Notes under the pieces: generated by a model
Databases searched by the model: none
The model's input: the letters and a program-made list of their open reading frames with translations, nothing else
Told to the model about the DNA's origin: nothing
Part shown: positions 9,499 through 17,905 of the stretch, piece by piece
Layout: the number at the start of each line of letters is the position of its first letter
How positions within the stretch are numbered: the first letter of the stretch is position 1
From: Candidatus Geothermarchaeum rappei
GTDB lineage: Archaea > Thermoproteota > Nitrososphaeria > Geothermarchaeales > JDFR-13
Length of the DNA stretch: 64,000 bases
Reading direction: 5' to 3'
Assembly: GCA_002011085.2 (NCBI GenBank)
Contig: MTMB02000001.1
Location: 1,153,627-1,217,626 of the forward strand
Position numbers and translations under genes: made by a program

Positions 9499-10890
9499 TC
9501 AAAGCGTTATATTTCTATTTGAATTTTTTCCTGTTGGATCTTCCCTTAATATGTGAGTATATGGTATTTTTATTAGCATTTTTTGTGCCTTTTTTATGTC
9601 CGATGTAGCTAAAAAATTTTCGTTGTATAAGCTTAAGCAATAATTAAGATATTTTTCACTAAAGTCGACGATAGCGTATGTTATATAGGGACACTTCCTT
9701 AAGTCTACTTTGGGATTAATTGTACTATCGTTTAGAATTGCTTTAAGAATTTTAGCTATATTTTTACCCGCGTTAATAGATTTCAATTTATTAACATAAC
9801 TAGATACATTCTCTCTAATATCACAGTAGTGTTTAGCCTTGTTTAACGTAATGTCTATAATTTCTTTTGTATTTGCCCCAGCAAGAGAGTTAATCCCCAA
9901 TATTACAGTCTCAATCCACTCTGTGGTATATCTAAGGGTTACAGTAGGAATAGATAGAGCCAAGGCTTCCTTTTGTACACCACCACTATCAGTTAGAACT
10001 GTCAGTGAATACATTAATAGACCTAAAAATTGAAAGTAACCTAATGGATCTAGTAGAATAATATTTTTATTAAAACTCAATTTATCCATTAGATGATACT
10101 CTTTTATCCTTTTTTTGGTTCTTGGATGCATCGGAAAAACTACTCTATAATAATTCGAAAGTTCATTAATAGCGCTTAATATATTTTTTATATTTTCAAT
10201 ATTATCAGTATTTTCCTGCCTATGGATAGTTACCAGAAAATACTCATGTGGATTTAGGTTTAGTTCTTCTAATAAAGATCTTCCTTCTTTACGAAGTAGA
10301 CCTCTGTATTTATTGACAGTATCTATTGCGGTGTCACCAACCTTATAAATGTTTTTTAACAGTTTACCTTCATGCATTAAGTTTATCACAGCATAATTCG
10401 AGGGGGCAAAGAGTATACTTGCTACAGAATCGGCCACGATCCTGTTTATCTCTTCAGGCATTGTTCTATCCCAACTTCTTACTCCAGCCTCTATGTGAGC
10501 AAACGGTACATTTGTTTTCGCAGCTGACAACGCGGTCGCTAATACAGTGTTCGTATCCCCTACAGCCATAACCAAAGATGGTTTAAGCTCGATCATAATT
10601 TTTTCAAGGCCTAACATGGCTTTCGCTGTTTGTTCTGCATGACTACCACTACGAACATTTAAATCGATAGCGGGATCGGTCAATCCTAATTGTTCGAAAA
10701 ATATTTTACTCATTTCATAATCATAATGCTGACCGCTCCAGACAAATATATAATCCATATTAGAATCTTGTAATGCTTGGATAACAGATGCCAATTTAAT
10801 AACTTCAGGTCGGGTACCAGCAACTAACATAATTTTATTCCCATGTAATTTGTTTAAAAATCTTCCTGGTATATTAACGAGACCCTCCAT
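9499..10890 (-). CDS. wecB: UDP-N-acetylglucosamine 2-epimerase with C-terminal extension
   Basis: A 463-residue enzyme interconverting UDP-GlcNAc and UDP-ManNAc. Family motifs are clear: MLVAGTRPEVIKLA at the N-terminus, HIEAGVRSWDRTMPEEINR in the middle (the catalytic Asp/Glu region), VTIHRQENTDN, and the UDP-binding LTDSGGVQKEA. Bacterial and archaeal family members are about 360-390 residues. This protein has roughly 90 more after the last conserved helix, including a Cys-containing segment (KCPYITYAIVDFSEKY) that I do not recognise. The product would supply ManNAc or ManNAcA donors to the neighbouring glycosyltransferases. Alternatively it is a related nucleotide-sugar 2-epimerase, but the motifs favour WecB. 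Confidence 0.92.
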   Translation of the reverse strand: MEGLVNIPGRFLNKLHGNKIMLVAGTRPEVIKLASVIQALQDSNMDYIFVWSGQHYDYEMSKIFFEQLGLTDPAIDLNVRSGSHAEQTAKAMLGLEKIMIELKPSLVMAVGDTNTVLATALSAAKTNVPFAHIEAGVRSWDRTMPEEINRIVADSVASILFAPSNYAVINLMHEGKLLKNIYKVGDTAIDTVNKYRGLLRKEGRSLLEELNLNPHEYFLVTIHRQENTDNIENIKNILSAINELSNYYRVVFPMHPRTKKRIKEYHLMDKLSFNKNIILLDPLGYFQFLGLLMYSLTVLTDSGGVQKEALALSIPTVTLRYTTEWIETVILGINSLAGANTKEIIDITLNKAKHYCDIRENVSSYVNKLKSINAGKNIAKILKAILNDSTINPKVDLRKCPYITYAIVDFSEKYLNYCLSLYNENFLATSDIKKAQKMLIKIPYTHILREDPTGKNSNRNITL

Positions 10891-10922
10891 AGTTTAAAAC
10901 CATTAGATTATGCAAGTAAGAC

Positions 10923-12059
10923 TTACTTCTCCCATATTTCGTTTCTAGTCCACAAGTTTATTATGGTTGCGATCACTAGATAAAACTGCTGGATTATCCA
11001 TGTTGCGAATGGTTTAAAAAATAGTAGCATTGTTCCTGAAACTAGCATAAGTATAGCATTTAGACTCTCATTAAATAGTAATTGAAAGATCAAGATTACT
11101 AGTGATGTCATTAATAACCATGGATTTATCACGATCAAAAAACGTTCTATCTCCCAAATCTTTTCGAAAACTGATTTTTTATAAATTTTTTTATTGATGG
11201 CATATTTTTTTGTAAGTATGAAATTTAATATAAGATGTTGTGCCCTTCGTATTTTTCTTTTAAAAGTGTTCCCTCTGATAGCTTCATAAACCCAGATGTC
11301 CTCAACTTGTATTGCTCTATATCCAGCGAAAGCTATATATGAAGCAAAAGCACTATCATCTGCCCCTGGAAACGATGGTAAACCAATCTCTTTTATAATA
11401 GCATATCTGAAAGCCTGCAAAGGACCGTTGTGAATGGGGGTACTATGCTTCTTTGACTCAGCTACACGAATTATATTATAAAATTTTCTATAGATATTTT
11501 CAGTTATTATTTTTACATTATCTTCGTCTCCAACAATGTATTTTATACTTCCTGTTACTACACCTACTTGAGGTTCAGAAAAATATATGGCAATTTTGTT
11601 TAAAGCTTTTTGCTCCCAAAAGGCATCAGCATCTGTTAATATTAGAATATCACCGGTGAGTTTTTCCTTATTTCTTATAATATTCATTATAGAATTTAAC
11701 TTCCCTCTTCTCGATTTTTCTAAAATTAATTTTACTTTGAGACCTTTCTTTTTCATTACCCAATATTCTACTAATTGAGCTGTTCCATCATTACTTGCAG
11801 AGTCTACTACTATTACTTGAATGTTATCCTTAGGATAATTTTGTTCCAAGATATTATCTAGCTTTTTTTCTATGTATTTTGCTTCGTTGTATGTTGGTAT
11901 TATTATTGTTATTTTTGGTTGGTAGTTTGGGTCTGTTTTTATGTTCCATGGTCTTGGTAGCCATTTTGTTTTTGCGTACCAGTAGTATATTAGTGGTACT
12001 CCGAAATGTATTCCTATGAGTATTATTGCGATTATATCTAGGACTGTGAATAGCTGCAT
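10923..12059 (-). CDS. Membrane family 2 glycosyltransferase; mosaic composition
   Basis: A 378-residue GT-A enzyme with one N-terminal membrane helix (about residues 4-27), a cytoplasmic catalytic domain and two or three C-terminal helices (about 308-370). Motifs: IIIPTYNEAKYIEKKLD, VVDSASNDGTAQL, the metal-binding LTDADAFW, and a late IRRAQHL at the position of the QxxRW motif of processive enzymes, only partly conserved. The first 67 codons end almost only in A or C, like the genes to the right. From codon 68 (about 11,858 downward) codons become AT-rich and T-ending, like the island to the left. The gene therefore looks like a recombination mosaic. Product and linkage are unknown. Confidence 0.85.
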   Translation of the reverse strand: MQLFTVLDIIAIILIGIHFGVPLIYYWYAKTKWLPRPWNIKTDPNYQPKITIIIPTYNEAKYIEKKLDNILEQNYPKDNIQVIVVDSASNDGTAQLVEYWVMKKKGLKVKLILEKSRRGKLNSIMNIIRNKEKLTGDILILTDADAFWEQKALNKIAIYFSEPQVGVVTGSIKYIVGDEDNVKIITENIYRKFYNIIRVAESKKHSTPIHNGPLQAFRYAIIKEIGLPSFPGADDSAFASYIAFAGYRAIQVEDIWVYEAIRGNTFKRKIRRAQHLILNFILTKKYAINKKIYKKSVFEKIWEIERFLIVINPWLLMTSLVILIFQLLFNESLNAILMLVSGTMLLFFKPFATWIIQQFYLVIATIINLWTRNEIWEK

Positions 12060-12065
12060 ATTGGA

Positions 12066-12632
12066 TTATTCTTCCTCTTCTTCTTTTCCTGTTAGTGTTC
12101 TTGCTATTGCTGCTAATATAGCTGCTATCAAGGCTAGGTAGAATGTCTGTGTAAAGTATGCCTCGACGGGGGTGTATATGTTGATTGTTCCTGTTTCATA
12201 GGGTAGTTTGAAGGTGGTTTCTGCCATGCCGATGAGTGGTAGTGTTATGCCTAGCATGTTTTTTATTGTGTATAGGCTTATGTAGAGCGTTGCTACTGTG
12301 AAGATTATCATTGTTATTGCCCTGTATCCTATTAGGCTTTTGCTCCAGGGTTTCTGTGGTAGGAATGCCGCTGCTATGCTTGATAGTCCTATTAGGAGGT
12401 ATGATATGGTGCCGCTGAGTGTAATGTAGTGTATTATTGGTGAGTCCACTGGCTTGCCCATGATCTCTATCTCAATACGGTATGGTGCGACAAGGGCTTT
12501 GAACGTGGGGTTTTCCCCCACTGCTGTTAGTGTCCACCATGGTTCGTTGGTGTATAGTATGTATAGGATTAGGATTCCGGCGGCTAGTGCGGGTATGTTT
12601 ACCTTGTTCCCTGGTATGAGTATGTTCCTCAT
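12066..12632 (-). CDS. Four-helix membrane protein of unknown function
   Basis: A 188-residue hydrophobic protein with four likely membrane helices at about residues 12-28, 66-90, 103-122 and 158-178, and an acidic C-terminal tail ending in five glutamates. A segment between helices 1 and 2 (about 33-62) could form a small extracytoplasmic beta structure. I do not recognise the family. It lies six bases above the glycosyltransferase gene and seven below the next membrane-anchored protein, all on one strand, which suggests an operon tied to envelope assembly. Codons end mostly in A or C, as in the first 67 codons of the next gene. Confidence 0.75.
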   Translation of the reverse strand: MRNILIPGNKVNIPALAAGILILYILYTNEPWWTLTAVGENPTFKALVAPYRIEIEIMGKPVDSPIIHYITLSGTISYLLIGLSSIAAAFLPQKPWSKSLIGYRAITMIIFTVATLYISLYTIKNMLGITLPLIGMAETTFKLPYETGTINIYTPVEAYFTQTFYLALIAAILAAIARTLTGKEEEEE

Positions 12633-12639
12633 CCCTTGT

Positions 12640-13518
12640 TTATAGGCCGATGCCTAGGAATATGTTTCTGTGGAGGTCTACCGTGTCTGAGACGCTTATC
12701 ATGTGCCTGACGCCCATGTATTCTAGGGTTACTTCCCCCATTAGCTTGAATGTCATGAGGTCGCTGCCGCTGTAGTAGTCTATTAGGAGGGGTAGGGCGT
12801 CGGGCACCAATGCTAGGATCAGCCTGGCCTCGGCCCTAGACTCGGGTGGGAGGCTTATTGGGTGTATTAGTGTTAGGTGCCCGATTAGGATGTCCTCCTC
12901 GGTATGTAGCTCTAGGTGTATGTCTGTGACGCTCCACTGGAACATCGTTGGGTTTGTTATTGATATGGTGAATATTATTCCCTCTGGAGTCGACATTGCA
13001 TCTAGTATCTCTAGGGATACTCCCCTCATGTAGTTGTCTATGAATTCATTGGGTATGTGTATCGGTATCTCCAGGGGATACTCCACCCTTGATGAGAAGA
13101 CTTCTATGCCTAGGGTGCCCCTTATTATGAGGCGCATAGTCCCCATCTCGCTGAAGTACCTTATTATCCTCTTCAGGTTCTCCCTGTCGAGGTTGATGTA
13201 CATCTCCATGTTTGCCGATGACATGCTGGGCACGTCAACCGGCTTCTCCAGGTATATCCTGGTTATGTTCCTCCCGTCCTCGCCGTAGAGGGATGCATGG
13301 AGGTATTTTATTGAGACGTCTACCTCCCCGAGGTTGTCTATCGACATGATGGTCGTGAACCTATCCCCGGTGTAGTTGTAGCCCACTATGTTTGAGGCGA
13401 AGTTTATCTCCGGGGGATTGTATATGGGGGATACGTATCTCTGGATGTCGAAGCCGTACTGGGCGTATCCATATAGTATTGGCCCTAGGAATGCTGCTAT
13501 GAACATGAGGTTGACCAC
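12640..13518 (-). CDS. Membrane-anchored extracytoplasmic protein of unknown function
   Basis: A 292-residue protein with a hydrophobic N-terminal anchor (residues 1-19) and a long beta-rich exterior region. The exterior seems to contain two related domains: GDRFTTIMSIDNLGEVDVSI and GIIFTISITNPTMFQWSVTD open similar halves (about residues 50-160 and 170-285), resembling LEA or Ig-like folds. The start is GTG at 13518; no better start exists before the stop at 13552-13554. Function unknown. It sits between a sugar nucleotidyltransferase and a small membrane protein in a minus-strand run, so an envelope role is plausible but unproven. Confidence 0.72.
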   Translation of the reverse strand: MVNLMFIAAFLGPILYGYAQYGFDIQRYVSPIYNPPEINFASNIVGYNYTGDRFTTIMSIDNLGEVDVSIKYLHASLYGEDGRNITRIYLEKPVDVPSMSSANMEMYINLDRENLKRIIRYFSEMGTMRLIIRGTLGIEVFSSRVEYPLEIPIHIPNEFIDNYMRGVSLEILDAMSTPEGIIFTISITNPTMFQWSVTDIHLELHTEEDILIGHLTLIHPISLPPESRAEARLILALVPDALPLLIDYYSGSDLMTFKLMGEVTLEYMGVRHMISVSDTVDLHRNIFLGIGL

Positions 13519-13559
13519 GAGGCTTACCAGCGTGGAGGTTTTGGGCGTCTCCTATCCCC

Positions 13560-14312
13560 TTATAATATGCCGTTGAATATCTCGTCTACAAAGTGGTTGT
13601 CCAGCTTCTCATACTTCTCTGTGGAGCCGACGTCGTACCAGAAGCCGTTGTGTGGATACATGTAGACCGGATAGTTCTTCTCAAGTAGCCGGGGTATGAC
13701 ATGCCCCATTATATCCATCTCCCTATACTCCTCCCTAAGCTCGTCTAGGAGGGGGAGGACTCTTGTCGAGAGGGCGAGTATCCCTATAGTAACGTTTAGG
13801 TCGAGCCAGGGCTTCTCAACCATCTTAATAATCTTCTCCCCCTCAGCCTCAACTACTCCAACTGGCACCTGATACTTCGTGGCCACAGCCAGGGTTGCAT
13901 AGGCTCTTCTGGAGACGTGTTTCTCAAGCATGTCCTTCAGGTCTAAGTCTGCTATGATGTCGCCGTAGTATATCATTAGGTTGTCTACGTTGTTGAAGAC
14001 CCCGAGTTTATACGCGTTGTATAAGGCGTTGCCCGTCCCCTTTACACCTGGGAGGTCCTCGACATACTCCAGGCTTACGTCGAATCTACTCCCGTCCTCG
14101 AAGTAGTTCTTTATCTGCTCATTCTTATACCCGACTAGTAGCACGAGGTCCCTTATGCCATGGTGCCTGAATAGCTTGACTATATATTCTAGTAGTGGCT
14201 TCTGCTTGCTTCCTACGGGTATCATGGTTTTCTGGAAGTAGTAGGTCAGTGGCCGGAGACGCTTACCCTCTCCACCACATAGGAGTACGCCCTTTACACT
14301 CATGCCCATCAC
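13560..14312 (-). CDS. Sugar-1-phosphate nucleotidyltransferase
   Basis: A 250-residue NTP_transferase enzyme. The N-terminal signature GVLLCGGEGKRLRPLTYYFQK binds the nucleotide, IPVGSKQKPLLEYIV binds the sugar phosphate, and MIYYGDIIADLDL carries the metal-binding Asp. NGFWYDVGSTEKYEK near the C-terminus is typical of this family. It makes an activated sugar (UDP-, dTDP- or GDP-linked) from a sugar-1-phosphate and an NTP. The base specificity cannot be told by eye, and the absence of the long C-terminal hexapeptide domain leaves glucose-1-phosphate and mannose-1-phosphate types both possible. It is placed to feed the neighbouring glycosyltransferases. Confidence 0.9.
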   Translation of the reverse strand: MMGMSVKGVLLCGGEGKRLRPLTYYFQKTMIPVGSKQKPLLEYIVKLFRHHGIRDLVLLVGYKNEQIKNYFEDGSRFDVSLEYVEDLPGVKGTGNALYNAYKLGVFNNVDNLMIYYGDIIADLDLKDMLEKHVSRRAYATLAVATKYQVPVGVVEAEGEKIIKMVEKPWLDLNVTIGILALSTRVLPLLDELREEYREMDIMGHVIPRLLEKNYPVYMYPHNGFWYDVGSTEKYEKLDNHFVDEIFNGIL

Positions 14313-14357
14313 AATACCCTATCAACGTATGCTATATTTAGATTATGTATTGGGTGG

Positions 14358-15350
14358 TTAATTAACGACACTGCCCCCGTCATGCCCGTCCCTACGCCTA
14401 TTCCGCTTTATTGACCTTATTTCCGCTATTAGTCTACGTTCCATCCTACGTATATAGAGGGTTAGGAGACACAGCATTAGGGATAATACTCCTGCAACGC
14501 CTCCAGCCACTGATATAATAGCCCATACAAAGTGTTTTATACCGAAGAAGAGGTACTCTATCATAACATATGTTGCTATGAATAGGCTGGGGATTAGTAG
14601 GAGAGAGCCCATTCCAAATATGAAGAATATCGGGTTATACCACCAGCTTAAGACTATTATACTTAGAAGTATATTGAACCCGTCTTTAAATGAGGATAGC
14701 TTCCTCTTCCCCACCCTCTTCCTATACCTAATTGGGATCTCCACAATCCTACCCTCGTTACTCGCCGCAGCGGCTATCTCAGCCTCTATACTGAAGCCCT
14801 TCGCCCGCCCAATTAGGCTTTTAACGATATCAGTCCTGACTATATACATCCCCGAACAGACATCACTTAGATCCGTCACGAATATTACGTTGAAGAACTG
14901 GGTTAGTATCCAGTTTCCAAGCCTATGTAGGAGGGGGATGTTTTCACGGCCGTCGCTCCTGCACCCGATGACCTCGGGATTCTCATACGCCGCTATAAGC
15001 ATCTGCTCAATTGCACCCGGGTCATATGTATAGTCCCCATCCATGACCAGCATATAAGGCGTGTCGACATATCTAGCCGCAGTTAATATGGCGTCTGCCT
15101 TACCATGGCCATCCTGGGGTATCCAGTGGACACCCCTCTCCTCAACTATTCTAACAGTATTATCCGTGGAATGCCCATCTACAACCAGTATATTCTCCCT
15201 CCTAAACCCGTGTTGGAGAAGCTCGTCTATAACGAGGCCAATTGCCTCCTCCTCATTCAACGTCGGTATAACGACTGTGACTTCGTCCTTCGGCACCCTG
15301 GGGAGCCGCTCCCTATACTCCATAGAATAAACTCCCAATTCCTCCCCCAC
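14358..15350 (-). CDS. Dolichol-phosphate sugar synthase-like family 2 glycosyltransferase
   Basis: A 330-residue GT-A enzyme with a catalytic domain (residues 20-230) followed by two membrane helices (about 240-262 and 273-300) and a basic tail. Motifs: VVIPTLNEEEAIGLVID, LVVDGHSTDNTV, LVMDGDYTYDPGAIEQM (the DxD-type metal site) and a DVCSGMYIVR segment. This is the layout of DPM1/AglD-like enzymes that transfer a sugar from a nucleotide donor to dolichyl phosphate for protein N-glycosylation. Which sugar is used is unknown. It lies 45 bases upstream of the nucleotidyltransferase gene, which could make its donor. Confidence 0.87.
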   Translation of the reverse strand: MGEELGVYSMEYRERLPRVPKDEVTVVIPTLNEEEAIGLVIDELLQHGFRRENILVVDGHSTDNTVRIVEERGVHWIPQDGHGKADAILTAARYVDTPYMLVMDGDYTYDPGAIEQMLIAAYENPEVIGCRSDGRENIPLLHRLGNWILTQFFNVIFVTDLSDVCSGMYIVRTDIVKSLIGRAKGFSIEAEIAAAASNEGRIVEIPIRYRKRVGKRKLSSFKDGFNILLSIIVLSWWYNPIFFIFGMGSLLLIPSLFIATYVMIEYLFFGIKHFVWAIISVAGGVAGVLSLMLCLLTLYIRRMERRLIAEIRSIKRNRRRDGHDGGSVVN

Positions 15351-15388
15351 CTTCCTATTCTATATGTTATTTCGCGTGTATACCGGTG

Positions 15389-15832
15389 CTATAGCGAGTA
15401 TACTACTCCTGCCCCCGTTCCTTCAGCGATGGTCAGCTTCAACGCCTCTGAGTAGATATAGTCCTCGTCCCTCGCGAGGCGATGTATATAGAGGTTCCTG
15501 GATTCCTCTGCAAGCTTTGTTAATGTAGCCTTTATATTCTCCATGTTCATGAGGAGCCGCTGCTCGAAATACGTGAGTAGATTAGGTAGCAGCTCCTCGA
15601 AGATCTTGACCAGGGCGTTTAGCAAGACCATGCTCCTTACCCTGGTCAAGGTCCGGATGGTTACATCCACCAGCCTACGTGATAGTAGGCTTAGCAGGCC
15701 CCATCTCCCAAGCCTCAGGGCACGTGTCCTCAGTCTCCGTATGTTTCGGACGTCGGCGAGGAAGTTCATTAAAGCCCTGCGATCCCTGGTGCGTACGAGG
15801 CTTAGGAGATGGAAATATGTAGGATTCATCAA
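15389..15832 (-). CDS. Small helical basic protein of unknown function
   Basis: A 147-residue protein predicted almost wholly alpha-helical, with an Arg/Leu-rich first half (RRLRTRALRLGRWGLLSLL) and a possible coiled coil at about residues 85-115. No family is recognised. Its frame is longer than the opposing 98-codon frame on the plus strand and it fits the run of minus-strand genes with a 38-base gap, so I favour it as the real gene. The AT-rich interval above it (15833-16097) holds the divergent promoters of this gene and of serK. Confidence 0.5.
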   Translation of the reverse strand: MMNPTYFHLLSLVRTRDRRALMNFLADVRNIRRLRTRALRLGRWGLLSLLSRRLVDVTIRTLTRVRSMVLLNALVKIFEELLPNLLTYFEQRLLMNMENIKATLTKLAEESRNLYIHRLARDEDYIYSEALKLTIAEGTGAGVVYSL

Positions 15833-16097
15833 ATTATAATCTAATTCGTAGGTGTTTATATATTTTAGTAATTGTTTTTAAAATACATCTATACATTTAT
15901 CCTTAATATTAAATATGAAAATTTGCCTAAACAAAATTCATCCCGATCAATTTTCAGAATAATTTTGTACAAGGCGGGTTGAACCCTGTTTTAACTTAAC
16001 GTTGTTTAATATGACGTGGGAATCATATACTTTCCTGTTGATTTGTAAATATATTTTCTAAAAAAGATGACTCGCCTTTTTCTATATTTGAGTTGAA

Positions 16098-16958
16098 ATG
16101 GGGTCCGGTTCATCCAATATACATGTGGTTAGGCTTAGGCCGGAGAGCCTCGGCATCGAGATATGCCTCGTCCCGATAGATATGGTCAGGCCTCATGAGA
16201 AGAGTATCGAGGCGTTGAGGAAGTATCTCAGGACCAGGATTCTTGAGGACGGGGTTATCCAGGACCCGGTTCTCGCCGACTACAGGAGGGGGTTGATCAT
16301 AGATGGTACGCACCGAGCACTCGTCCTCAGGGACCTGGGTATGGACTATATCCCGATACAGTATATTGACTATATGGATCCTGGTTTAAGGCTGTATCGA
16401 TGGTTTAGGATATTCAATGGCGTGGGGGAGCTGCCTAAGGGTGTCTTGGATAGGGTTGCTGAGGTTAAGGAGTTTGAGGCGGGGGATCTAGACCGGTATC
16501 CCCTTTATATCGTGTATAATGGCAGGACCTATATCCTCCTAGTGGATGGTGGATTGGAGGATATTATTAGGGATATTGAGGTGGTTGAGGGGGAGTTCCT
16601 CAAACTGTATAAGACGCACCCCAGTTTCTTGAGTGAGGATGAGGTCCTTGGGAATGACGAGGTCCTTAGGAGTGTGGATGTGGCTATACTGGGGTATAGG
16701 CATGTGGATAAGAAGGAGGTTTTGGAGGCTCATAAAAGGGGCGTGTTGTTCCATCATAAGGCTACTAGGCATGTTCCACCCATGCGTGTACTAGGCATAA
16801 ATATCCCGCTTGACTATCTTAGGACGGGGAATATATATAAGGCGGTTGAGCATCTAAAGAGGGTGTGTCTAGAGTATGTTGGTGAGAAGGTGACGCTGGA
16901 TGGACGGTACTATGCGGAGAAGGTCTATAGAGGAAGGTTGTGTGAGGATAAGGATTAG
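16098..16958 (+). CDS. serK: SerK-like ADP-dependent free serine kinase (ParB fold)
   Basis: A 286-residue protein of the ParB/sulfiredoxin-like fold. It matches the remembered pattern of Thermococcus SerK: MVRPHEKSIEAL corresponds to its KPHE catalytic segment, LIIDGTHRALVLRDLG to its VDGHHRW segment, and HHKATRHVPP to its KTTRHV segment. SerK phosphorylates free L-serine with ADP to give O-phosphoserine, the substrate of archaeal O-phosphoserine sulfhydrylase in cysteine synthesis. The gene overlaps a ThiS/MoaD-like sulfur carrier by 17 bases, a suggestive pairing. A ParB-type DNA-binding protein is the alternative, but no helix-turn-helix follows the fold, and the TRHV motif favours SerK. 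Confidence 0.8.
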   Translation: MGSGSSNIHVVRLRPESLGIEICLVPIDMVRPHEKSIEALRKYLRTRILEDGVIQDPVLADYRRGLIIDGTHRALVLRDLGMDYIPIQYIDYMDPGLRLYRWFRIFNGVGELPKGVLDRVAEVKEFEAGDLDRYPLYIVYNGRTYILLVDGGLEDIIRDIEVVEGEFLKLYKTHPSFLSEDEVLGNDEVLRSVDVAILGYRHVDKKEVLEAHKRGVLFHHKATRHVPPMRVLGINIPLDYLRTGNIYKAVEHLKRVCLEYVGEKVTLDGRYYAEKVYRGRLCEDKD

Positions 16959-17220
16959 GGGGCCCCTAGCCATAGCATTGGGTAGGGAGGTTGAGGTCCC
17001 CCTCAAAGGGGATATGACTATAGAGGATGTATATAGATGGCTCCTCGAGGAATATGGTGAGAAGGCTTCTGAAGCCGGTGTCTACCCCGCGTTAAAAGAC
17101 CTTTTTAGCCAGAATCTTATCCTCGTAAATGGAGTGGAGATATCAGCCTTAGAAGGCAGGGATACAAGGATTGAGCCAGGTGACGACGTGATTATCATTA
17201 ACTATACCCATGGAGGCTAG
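16942..17220 (+). CDS. ThiS/MoaD-like ubiquitin-fold sulfur carrier
   Basis: A 92-residue beta-grasp protein ending in Gly-Gly (INYTHGG), the hallmark of MoaD, ThiS, CysO and archaeal SAMP proteins whose C-terminus is activated to a thiocarboxylate or forms isopeptide bonds. The start GTG at 16942 is chosen because an AGGAAGG motif lies at 16931-16937, four bases before it, and the protein then begins with the first beta strand (RIRIRGPLAIALG). A longer frame from 16900 lies inside serK. The 17-base overlap with serK implies coupling. It could serve molybdopterin, thiamine, tRNA thiolation or cysteine synthesis; the neighbour favours the last. Confidence 0.82.
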   Translation: MRIRIRGPLAIALGREVEVPLKGDMTIEDVYRWLLEEYGEKASEAGVYPALKDLFSQNLILVNGVEISALEGRDTRIEPGDDVIIINYTHGG

Positions 17221-17319
17221 GTGTCACCGGGTTATGGTTTAGATGCATAATTATATAATTGTGGCTCATGTGAATAATTATTTTATCCATATATGGTGCG
17301 TCACTGGGAGAGGTCTATT

Positions 17320-17895
17320 ATGAGTAGGGATGACCTGACTTTTGAGATACCGTCTATAACCGAGATATATGATTATCTGGCCGAGATCGCTGGGGAGATT
17401 AAGAAGGCCGGTATAAAGATAGATACTATCATAGGCATCTCGAGAGGCGGCCTCGTCCCCGCCAGGTTCCTCAGCGACTTCCTCCTCATACCCGATATAA
17501 AGATTATCTCCGCCGGCTTCTACCTCGGGCCTAAGAAGAGGATGGATAAGCCGATTATCTATACGCCTTTGGGTAAGGAGGTCGAGAATAAAACCGTCTT
17601 ACTGGTTGATGACGTCGCCGACACCGGTGAGACTCTTATCGCTGTTGAGAAGCATATTCTGGAGAAGGGGGCTAAGAAGGTCTATGTAGCCGTTATCTAT
17701 AAGAAGCCTTGGAACAAGGCCCGGGTAGACTTCTACTCCCGGGAGACCGATGCCTGGATAGTCTTTCCATGGGAGTTCACCGAGACGGCTTATCAGCTTA
17801 GTAAGATGGATACGTGGAAGAAGTTTGAGTCGATTATCATAAGCGATGAGAGGCTTAAGAAGATTGTTGAACGCTTCCTGGAGAAGAGGATATAG
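17320..17895 (+). CDS. Purine-type phosphoribosyltransferase
   Basis: A 191-residue PRTase fold protein. The PRPP-binding motif VLLVDDVADTGETL lies in the middle, and IIGISRGGLVPAR supplies the pyrophosphate loop. It would join a base (hypoxanthine, guanine or xanthine) to PRPP in purine salvage; the exact base cannot be read. The start ATG 17320 is preferred over the frame start at 17293 because GGGAGAGG lies at 17306-17313, six bases before it. An AT-rich stretch with a TATA-like element (around 17245-17260) precedes the gene. A regulatory PRTase-like protein is an alternative. Confidence 0.87.
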   Translation: MSRDDLTFEIPSITEIYDYLAEIAGEIKKAGIKIDTIIGISRGGLVPARFLSDFLLIPDIKIISAGFYLGPKKRMDKPIIYTPLGKEVENKTVLLVDDVADTGETLIAVEKHILEKGAKKVYVAVIYKKPWNKARVDFYSRETDAWIVFPWEFTETAYQLSKMDTWKKFESIIISDERLKKIVERFLEKRI

Positions 17896-17905
17896 CCGAG
17901 GCGCA

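Noticed and set aside
15543-15839. A 98-codon Arg/Ser-rich frame on the plus strand
   Set aside because: The opposing 147-codon minus-strand frame is longer and fits the run of minus-strand genes; low-complexity Arg/Ser content is typical of a shadow frame.
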